Positions 58,092 through 64,000 of a DNA stretch of 64,000 nucleotides are shown in pieces; positions within the stretch are counted from its first letter, which is position 1; each line of letters starts with the position of its first letter. The translations under genes and the position numbers were made by a program. Source of the DNA: Pseudomonas sp. (GTDB lineage: Bacteria; Pseudomonadota; Gammaproteobacteria; Pseudomonadales; Pseudomonadaceae); contig NZ_PEKX01000024.1 of NCBI RefSeq assembly GCF_002796985.1, positions 69,509 through 133,508 of the forward strand, given 5' to 3'. Under the pieces are notes generated by a model. The model had not been told where the DNA came from. It was given only the letters and a program-made list of their open reading frames with translations, and did not search any database.

Positions 58092-59555
58092 ATGACCTTC
58101 ACGATTCAACACTTCATCGCGCTCCTGCCGCTGCTCATCACCAGCGCCACCCTGGTGGTGGTGATGCTCGCCGTGGCCTGGAAGCGTAACCACTCGATGA
58201 CCGCCACCCTCTCGGTGATCGGTCTGAACCTGGCCCTGCTGTCGATCCTCCCGGTGCTGAAAGTCACCCCGATCGAAGTCACCTCTCTGATGGTGATCGA
58301 CAACTTCGCCTGCTTCTACATGGCGCTGATCCTGATCGCCGCCCTGGCCTGCACCACGCTGGCCCACGCCTACATGGAAAGCTTCCCGGGCAACCGCGAA
58401 GAGCTGTACCTGTTGCTGCTGCTCTCCACCGCAGGCGGTCTGGTACTGGTCAGCGCGCAGAACCTGGCGGGCCTGTTCATCGGCCTGGAACTGCTGTCGG
58501 TGCCGGTCTACGGCATGGTCGCCTACGCCTTCTTCAACAAGCGCACCCTGGAAGCGGGCATCAAGTACACCGTACTGTCCGCCGCCGGCTCCGCCTTCCT
58601 GCTGTTCGGCATGGCCCTGCTCTACGCCGAATCCGGCAGCCTGAACTTCACCGGCATCGGCGCTTCGCTGGCCGAAGGCACCAGTCATGGCCCGCTGCTG
58701 TCCATCGGCGTCGGCATGATGGTCGTCGGCCTGGGCTTCAAGCTGTCGCTCGCGCCGTTCCATCTGTGGACTCCGGACGTCTATGAAGGCGCCCCGGCGC
58801 CGGTGGCGACCTTCCTCGCGACCGCCAGCAAGGTGGCCGTGTTCGCTGTGCTGCTGCGCCTGTTCCAGATCGCTCCGGCAGCCCTCAACAACGGCCTGCT
58901 GCACGACGCCATCGCGGTCATTGCCATCGCTTCGATCCTGATCGGCAACCTGCTGGCGCTGACCCAGAGCAACATCAAGCGCCTGCTCGGCTACTCGTCC
59001 ATCGCCCACTTCGGTTACCTGCTGATCGCCCTGGTGGCCAGCAAGGGCCTGGCCGTGGAAGCGGTCGGCGTGTACCTGACCACCTACGTGGTCACCACCC
59101 TGGGCGCCTTCGGCGTGGTCACCCTGATGTCCACTCCGTACAGCGGCCGTGACGCCGACGCCCTGTTCGAGTACCGCGGCCTGTTCTGGCGCCGTCCGGT
59201 GCTGACCGCGGTAATGACCGTGATGATGCTGTCCCTGGCCGGCATCCCGCTGACCGCCGGCTTCATCGGCAAGTTCTACATCGTCGCCACCGGCGTCGAG
59301 TCGCAGCACTGGTGGCTGGTCGGCTCGCTGGTACTGGGCAGTGCCATCGGCCTGTTCTACTACCTGCGCGTGATGGTGACCATGTTCCTGGTCGAGCCGA
59401 ACATGAAGCGCCACGACGCTCCCCTGGACTGGGCCCAGCGCGCTGGCGGCATCATGCTGGTGGCCATCGCCCTGCTCGCCTTCTTCCTCGGCGTCTACCC
59501 GCAACCGCTGCTGGACATCCTCCAGCACAGCGGCCTGGTAGCCATCGCCGGCTAA
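58092..59555 (+). CDS. nuoN: NADH-quinone oxidoreductase subunit N
   Basis: A 487-residue third antiporter-like subunit and last gene of the operon. Marks are GLFIGLELLSVPVYGMVAYAF, KLSLAPFHLWTPDVYEGAPAP and NIKRLLGYSSIAHFGYLLIAL. The ATG at 58092 is 8 bp after the nuoM stop. A strong terminator follows the stop. Confidence 0.97.
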   Translation: MTFTIQHFIALLPLLITSATLVVVMLAVAWKRNHSMTATLSVIGLNLALLSILPVLKVTPIEVTSLMVIDNFACFYMALILIAALACTTLAHAYMESFPGNREELYLLLLLSTAGGLVLVSAQNLAGLFIGLELLSVPVYGMVAYAFFNKRTLEAGIKYTVLSAAGSAFLLFGMALLYAESGSLNFTGIGASLAEGTSHGPLLSIGVGMMVVGLGFKLSLAPFHLWTPDVYEGAPAPVATFLATASKVAVFAVLLRLFQIAPAALNNGLLHDAIAVIAIASILIGNLLALTQSNIKRLLGYSSIAHFGYLLIALVASKGLAVEAVGVYLTTYVVTTLGAFGVVTLMSTPYSGRDADALFEYRGLFWRRPVLTAVMTVMMLSLAGIPLTAGFIGKFYIVATGVESQHWWLVGSLVLGSAIGLFYYLRVMVTMFLVEPNMKRHDAPLDWAQRAGGIMLVAIALLAFFLGVYPQPLLDILQHSGLVAIAG

Positions 59556-59567
59556 GGTCGACAGGCA

Positions 59568-59599
59568 ATAAAAAACCCCGCTTCGGCGGGGTTTTTATT
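59568..59599 (+). terminator. Terminator of the nuo operon
   Basis: Stem AAAAACCCCGC / GCGGGGTTTTT with a UUCG-type tetraloop, flanked by AATA and TATT. A classic rho-independent terminator 12 bp after nuoN. Confidence 0.92.
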
Positions 59600-59616
59600 G
59601 GGTGCGCGCGCTTTTC

Positions 59617-59684
59617 GTAGGAGCGAGCTTGCTCGCGAACAGACCCCGCTGCGAGGCAAGGTTCGCGAGCAAGCTCGCTCCTAC
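59617..59684. repeat. REPIN (two inverted REP sequences)
   Basis: Left arm 59617-59639 and right arm 59662-59684 are the same 23-bp REP (GTAGGAGCGAGCTTGCTCGC plus three bases) in inverted orientation. They are identical to those at 16769-16836 and have the same 22-bp spacer length but a different spacer sequence. The element lies between the nuo terminator and a convergent transporter-like gene. Confidence 0.9.
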
Positions 59685-59749
59685 AAGTTGGTGCCTCTGG
59701 CATCGATGGGTATCGCTGCGCTCCACGCCATCCTACAAGGTGCTCTGCC

Positions 59750-60850
59750 CTACTCCGCCGGCTTGGCTACTTCACCTTCACGGCCGGTGAACAGGTCCCA
59801 TGAGGCCATGAACAGCGCCGCGATCAGCGGGCCGATGACGAAGCCGTTGAGACCGAACAGCGACATGCCGCCGAGGGTGGAGATCAGCACCACGTAATCG
59901 GGCATCTTGGTGTCCTTGCCCACCAGGATCGGGCGCAGAATATTGTCCACCAGGCCGATCACCACTACGCAGAACAGCGTCAGCACCACGCCTTCCCAAA
60001 TCGCCCCGGTGAGCAGGAAGTAAGCCGCTACCGGCACCCAGATCAGCCCGGCACCGATGGCCGGCAGCAACGACAGGAAGGCCATCAGCGTGCCCCAGAG
60101 CAACGAGCCCTGGATGCCGAGGAACCAGAAGATCAGTCCCCCAAGCGCCCCCTGGGTCACGGCCACGGCGATATTGCCCTTCACCGTGGCGCGAATCACC
60201 GTGGTGAACTTGGTGAACAGGTGCTGCTTGTGCTCCACGCTCAACGGCACCGCCTGCTTGATGCGGCGGCCCAGCGCCGGCCCATCACGCAGGAGGAAGA
60301 ACAGCAGGTAGAGCATGATGCCGAAGCTGATGACGAACTCGAAGGTGTTCTGGCCGATGCTGAAGGCCTTGGTGGCGACCAACTGGCTCGCCTGCATGGC
60401 CCCCGTGGACAGTTTCTCCTGCAGGCTGGACAGGTCCGTCAGGTCGAAGCGTTCCAGCCACTGGTGCGCCCAGGTCGGCAACGCAGCCATCGCCTGCTGG
60501 AAGTAGGTGACAAAGTTCAGCTCGCCCGACTTCAGGCGCTGGTAAACAGCGGCGCCCTCTTGCACCAGCGCCCCGGCGATGAAGGTCACCGGCAGGATCA
60601 CGATCAGGAAGCACACAGCCAGGGAGATCAGCGCGGCGAGGTTGTTGCGCCCCTTGAGTTTCTCCCGCAGGCGGCGCTGCAGCGGCGCGAAGATGATCGC
60701 CAGGATGGTGCCCCAGAAGACTGCCCCGTAGAACGGCAGCAGAATCCAGCCGAAGGCGAGTGTCACCACCAGCAACAGGGCGAGGAACGTCCGGTATTCC
60801 AGTTTCGATTCGAACATGAGCGGGTCCATGGAAGGATAAAACCTGCTCAT
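59750..60850 (-). CDS. AI-2E / PerM family membrane protein
   Basis: A 366-residue inner-membrane protein of the AI-2E transporter (PerM/YdiK) superfamily with about eight hydrophobic segments. The large loop between helices 3 and 4 contains LPTWAHQWLERFDLTDLSSLQEKL. Family stretches are LRDGPALGRRIKQAVPLS, TVIRATVKGNIAVAVTQGALGGLIFW, LLPAIGAGLIWVPVA and LVDNILRPILVGKDTKMPDYVVL. Substrates vary or are unknown (autoinducer-2, Na+ or small molecules). Three in-frame ATGs (60850, 60829, 60817) are possible and none has a good ribosome site, so the N-terminus is uncertain. Confidence 0.85.
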   Translation of the reverse strand: MSRFYPSMDPLMFESKLEYRTFLALLLVVTLAFGWILLPFYGAVFWGTILAIIFAPLQRRLREKLKGRNNLAALISLAVCFLIVILPVTFIAGALVQEGAAVYQRLKSGELNFVTYFQQAMAALPTWAHQWLERFDLTDLSSLQEKLSTGAMQASQLVATKAFSIGQNTFEFVISFGIMLYLLFFLLRDGPALGRRIKQAVPLSVEHKQHLFTKFTTVIRATVKGNIAVAVTQGALGGLIFWFLGIQGSLLWGTLMAFLSLLPAIGAGLIWVPVAAYFLLTGAIWEGVVLTLFCVVVIGLVDNILRPILVGKDTKMPDYVVLISTLGGMSLFGLNGFVIGPLIAALFMASWDLFTGREGEVAKPAE

Positions 60851-60897
60851 TAGTCAGCAGTTGCCCTGCCAAGTGCAACTTTCAGCGCGCGAGCGCT

Positions 60898-62217
60898 CTA
60901 GAGCACCATCGCAGCCAGCCAGCCGAACGCCATCAGCGGCAGGTTGTAGTGCAGGAAGGTCGGCACCACAGTGTCCCAGATGTGGTTGTGCTGGCCGTCT
61001 ACGTTCAGGCCCGAGGTCGGCCCGAGGGTGGAGTCCGAGGCCGGCGAGCCCGCATCACCCAGCGCCCCCGCCGTCCCAACGATGCTGACGATGGCCAGTG
61101 GGCTGAAGCCCAGGTGTACCGCCAGCGGCACGAAGATCGCCGCGATGATCGGCACCGTGGAGAAGGACGAACCAATGCCCATGGTCACCAGCAGCCCCAC
61201 CAGCAGCATCATGAAGGCACCCAGCGCCTTGCTGCTGCCGATCCAGCCGGCAGCGCTGTCCACCAGGCTGGCGACCTGCCCCGTCGCCGTCATCACCGCC
61301 GCGAAGCCTTGGGCGGCGATCATGATGAAGCCGATCATGGCCATCATCTTCATGCCTTCGGTGAACAGGTCGTCCGCTTCCTTCCAGCGCACCACGCCCG
61401 ACAGCGAAAACACCAGGAAACCTACCAGCGCGCCGAGGATCATCGAGTCCAGTAGCAGTTGCACGGCAAACGCCGCCGCCACTGCGACACCCGCCACGGC
61501 CAGACTCATCTTGCTGTAGGGCGTGTCGACCCGTTCGGCCTGTTCGATGCGTTCCAGGTCGTAGTCACGCTTGCGCCGGTAGCTGAAGAACACGGCGATC
61601 AGCAGGCCGCAGAGCATGCCCAGCGCCGGGATCAGCATGGCATGGGTGACATTGATGCCCTGCACGTCAACGCCTGCGCGGGCCACGTTGGCCAGCAGGA
61701 TCTGGTTCAGGAAAATGTTGCCGAAGCCCACCGGCAGGAACATGTAGGGGGTGATCAGGCCGAAGGTGATCACGCAGGCGATCAGCCGACGGTCGATCCG
61801 CAGGCGGGTCAGCACATAGAGCAGCGGCGGCACCAGCAGCGGAATGAAGGCAATGTGGATCGGCAGGATGTTCTGCGAGGAGATCGCCACCACCAGCAGC
61901 AGGCCGACCATCATCCACTTGAAAGTGCTGGAGCCGTTCCCCTCGTGCCGGCCGAGCATCGCCAGGGCGCGATCGGCCAGGGCGTGCGCCATTCCGGAGC
62001 GGGCAATGGCCACGGCGAAGGCGCCGAGCATGGCGTAGGACAGCGCAACGGTGGCACCGGCACCCAGCCCCTCGTTGAACGCCTTGAGCGTGCCATCCAT
62101 GCCCAGGCCGCCGAGCAATCCACCCGCCATCGCACCGGCGATCAGTGCGACCACCACATGCACGCGACACAGGCTCAACACCAGCATCAGGCCAATGGCG
62201 ATCAACACCGCATTCAT
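60898..62217 (-). CDS. Na+/H+ antiporter family (NhaC/YuiF-like) transporter
   Basis: A 439-residue inner-membrane transporter with about eleven hydrophobic segments, of the Na+/H+ antiporter NhaC-type superfamily (YuiF-like branch). Typical stretches are ISSQNILPIHIAFIPLLVPPLL, LITPYMFLPVGFGNIFLNQIL, MGIGSSFSTVPIIAAIFVPLA and GDAGSPASDSTLGPTSGLN near the C-terminus. Members may move ions or amino acids; in PAO1 a similar gene (PA2653) lies beside chemoreceptor genes. The chosen ATG has GAGGAG 8-9 bases upstream; the frame extends six codons further. Confidence 0.86.
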   Translation of the reverse strand: MNAVLIAIGLMLVLSLCRVHVVVALIAGAMAGGLLGGLGMDGTLKAFNEGLGAGATVALSYAMLGAFAVAIARSGMAHALADRALAMLGRHEGNGSSTFKWMMVGLLLVVAISSQNILPIHIAFIPLLVPPLLYVLTRLRIDRRLIACVITFGLITPYMFLPVGFGNIFLNQILLANVARAGVDVQGINVTHAMLIPALGMLCGLLIAVFFSYRRKRDYDLERIEQAERVDTPYSKMSLAVAGVAVAAAFAVQLLLDSMILGALVGFLVFSLSGVVRWKEADDLFTEGMKMMAMIGFIMIAAQGFAAVMTATGQVASLVDSAAGWIGSSKALGAFMMLLVGLLVTMGIGSSFSTVPIIAAIFVPLAVHLGFSPLAIVSIVGTAGALGDAGSPASDSTLGPTSGLNVDGQHNHIWDTVVPTFLHYNLPLMAFGWLAAMVL

Positions 62218-62515
62218 CTTCACCACTCCTCTCACGGGTCGCCGCGCCGATGCGCGAGCAAAAAAAGGGCGCGCACTCTGCCAAACACCTGACGGAGTGT
62301 CAAAACCCGTGTCGAATCAGGACGTTTCCGAAATCCCGCGGCAAGACTTTCACCGCAGCGCGCACGCTTTTTGCCTGGCTTTTTGCCGCCCGTCGCGACG
62401 GCACGCCAGAATCGCCTGTTTTCCGGCGTTTCGCCCCGTCACGGGTCAAGAAGATGCGGGAAAGGCCGATATACCAGGTATTCCCGAGGTTTCGTTAAAA
62501 CAAGGACCCCTCTCC

Positions 62516-64000
62516 ATGTTGCTGCGCCGTCTCTCCATCCAGTGGAAGATCACGTTGCTCGCCGGGCTATGCCTGCTCGGCGTCGTCTCGCTGCTGTCCG
62601 GATTGTCCGTCTACCGGACACAACACAGCACCGCACTGGTCAAGCAATCGAGCACCGAAATGCTCGATGAAGCGGCCAAGGCGCAACTACAGTCGCGCGG
62701 CGAAGTCCAGGCCATGCGCATCCAGCGCTACATCATGGATGCCTACCAGTATGGCAAGGGCTTTTCGCGGCAAGTGCTGTTCCTGCGCGACCAGGCGCAG
62801 AAACGCTTCCTCGACGCCTACGACCTGCGCGAGGACCTGACCCGTCAGGTGAAGACCGCACTGGAAGGCAATCCGGAGCTGCTGGGCCTTTATGTGGCCT
62901 TTGAACCCGACGCACTCGATGGCAAGGACAAGCTCTTCGCCGGCCAGGGCGAGCTGGGCAGCAACGATGCCGGCCGTTTCTCCCTCTACTGGTCGCAGGC
63001 CACGCCGGGCCACCTGGAGTCCGAGGCCATGGCTGAGTCGCTGCTGCAGGACACCAGTCCCGGCCCCAGCGGCAGTGCCTACAACGCCTGGTTCACCTGC
63101 CCCAAGACCACCCGCCAGCCCTGCGTCCTCGACCCGTACTTCGACGATGTCGGCACCAAGCGCATGCTGATGACCAGCATCGCCTTCCCGCTGGAACTGG
63201 ACGGCAAGATCGTCGGCGTCATGGGCCTGGACATCAGCATGGAGAAGCTGCAGGAAATCAGCGTCGAAGGCAGCCAGGAGCTGTATGACGGTCAAGGCCG
63301 CGTCAGCATCGTCAGCGCCGCCGGCCTGCTCGCAGGCCACAGTGCAGACGCCTCCAAGCTGAGCAAGAAGCTCCTGGAGGTCTACCCCAACCAGGGTGCC
63401 GACCTGCTGCAGGCCATCGCTGCCAACCATAAGCAGGTGTTCCGCCAGGACGACCAGTTGCGCGTGGTCGAGCCGCTGCAGCCGATTCCCGGCTCCAAGC
63501 CCTGGGGCGTGCTGCTGGAAGTCCCGCAGAACGTCCTGCTCGGCCCGGCCATCGAACTGCAGAAGGAGTTGGACAACCAGCGCGTACAAGGCACCGTCTA
63601 CCAGTTGGGCTTCGGCCTCGTCGCCATCCTGATCGGCCTGTTCGCCATGTGGCTCACCGCCCGTGGCGTGACCCGACCGATCCTCAACGTCGCCTCCATG
63701 CTGCGCAACATCGCCAGCGGCGAGGGCGACCTGACCAAGCGCCTGGAGTATTCCGGCAAGGACGAGCTGGGTGAACTGGCCGGCTGGTTCAACCGCTTCC
63801 TCGACAAGCTGCAGCCGATCATCCGCGACGTGAAATCCTCGGTGCAGGACGCCCGCGCCACCGCCGACCAGTCCTCGGAAATCGCCAGCCAGACCAGCGC
63901 CGGCATGCAACAGCAGTTCCGCGAAGTCGACCAAGTAGCCACCGCTTCCCAGGAAATGAGCGCCACCGCCCACGACGTCGCCAACAGCGCCGCCATGGCC
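62516..64000 (+). CDS. Methyl-accepting chemotaxis protein, dCache type (3' end missing)
   Basis: The first 495 codons of a chemoreceptor, open to the end of the window. A first membrane helix (about residues 13-33, ITLLAGLCLLGVVSLLSGL) is followed by a large periplasmic dCache sensor (about 40-355) with the pattern ELLGLYVAFEPDALDGKD, SPGPSGSAYNAWFTCPKTTR and VMGLDISMEKLQEIS. A second helix follows near 362-382 (FGLVAILIGLFAMWL), then a HAMP domain and the start of the signalling coiled coil. The ligand is unknown; PAO1 relatives in this position (PA2652 CtpM, PA2654 TlpQ) sense malate and histamine. AAGGA lies about 10 bases upstream of the ATG. Confidence 0.92.
   Translation, partial: MLLRRLSIQWKITLLAGLCLLGVVSLLSGLSVYRTQHSTALVKQSSTEMLDEAAKAQLQSRGEVQAMRIQRYIMDAYQYGKGFSRQVLFLRDQAQKRFLDAYDLREDLTRQVKTALEGNPELLGLYVAFEPDALDGKDKLFAGQGELGSNDAGRFSLYWSQATPGHLESEAMAESLLQDTSPGPSGSAYNAWFTCPKTTRQPCVLDPYFDDVGTKRMLMTSIAFPLELDGKIVGVMGLDISMEKLQEISVEGSQELYDGQGRVSIVSAAGLLAGHSADASKLSKKLLEVYPNQGADLLQAIAANHKQVFRQDDQLRVVEPLQPIPGSKPWGVLLEVPQNVLLGPAIELQKELDNQRVQGTVYQLGFGLVAILIGLFAMWLTARGVTRPILNVASMLRNIASGEGDLTKRLEYSGKDELGELAGWFNRFLDKLQPIIRDVKSSVQDARATADQSSEIASQTSAGMQQQFREVDQVATASQEMSATAHDVANSAAMA

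Noticed and set aside
62145..62498. 117-codon plus-strand frame upstream of the chemoreceptor
   Set aside because: Arg/Pro-rich translation, no ribosome site, and its first part overlaps the antiporter-family gene on the other strand.

Overview
The window is a stretch of high-GC chromosome from a Pseudomonas, most likely the P. aeruginosa / P. nitroreducens / P. citronellolis side of the genus. Almost every gene has a recognisable Pseudomonas counterpart, and several blocks follow P. aeruginosa PAO1 order as I recall it: pgsA-uvrC-gacA, tusDCBE to infA, clpA-clpS-cspD-icd-idh, mnmA-hflD-purB, aceA and nuoA-N. Genus and order come from protein resemblance and memory, not from a database search. 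No prophage, insertion sequence, CRISPR array or secretion or defence island was seen.

Layout. 1-6.2 kb: the 3' part of a periplasmic endonuclease I gene, a DUF1993 protein, an Lrp/AsnC regulator, a small ACT-like protein, an SBF-type transporter, glutathione reductase (gor), a glyoxalase-fold protein and galU. 6.4-7.6 kb: a short accessory patch with an SOS-box-controlled UmuD'-like protein whose catalytic Ser and Lys are both replaced, a predicted small membrane protein and a DUF3509-like protein. 7.7-12.4 kb: tRNA-Leu, tRNA-Cys, tRNA-Gly, pgsA, uvrC and gacA, then a gene-poor, possibly decayed kilobase ending at tRNA-Ser. 12.5-17.2 kb: yccA, tusD-C-B-E with a trpD-like ybiB, a glutathionyl-hydroquinone reductase and a REPIN repeat. 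16.9-24.3 kb (minus strand): ftsK-lolA-rarA-serS-cysG and an LprI-like gene. 24.6-27.3 kb: trxB, aat, ate, infA. 27.4-34.5 kb: clpA/clpS, cspD, and two isocitrate dehydrogenases transcribed divergently. 34.6-41.4 kb: a Nudix hydrolase, mnmA, hflD, purB, roxA, and a GNAT / PLD-like / secretin-like trio. 42-43.6 kb: aceA behind a 0.5 kb leader. 44.7-59.6 kb: the complete 13-gene nuo operon for respiratory complex I. 59.6-64 kb: a second REPIN, an AI-2E/PerM-family protein, an Na+/H+ antiporter-family protein and the first 495 codons of a dCache chemoreceptor running off the end.

How the genes work together. Icd, Idh and isocitrate lyase (aceA) all compete for isocitrate at the TCA/glyoxylate branch point, and complex I reoxidises the NADH produced. 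Gor, TrxB, the glutathionyl-hydroquinone reductase and perhaps the VOC protein form a thiol-redox set. TusDCBE and MnmA are successive steps in 2-thiolation of tRNA wobble uridine. ClpAP/ClpS with Aat and Ate make up an N-end-rule degradation pathway.

The most unusual locus is the SOS-controlled UmuD'-like gene at 6.4-6.8 kb. It appears to start where processed UmuD' starts and lacks the autoprotease dyad, and it lies at a point where the order departs from PAO1.
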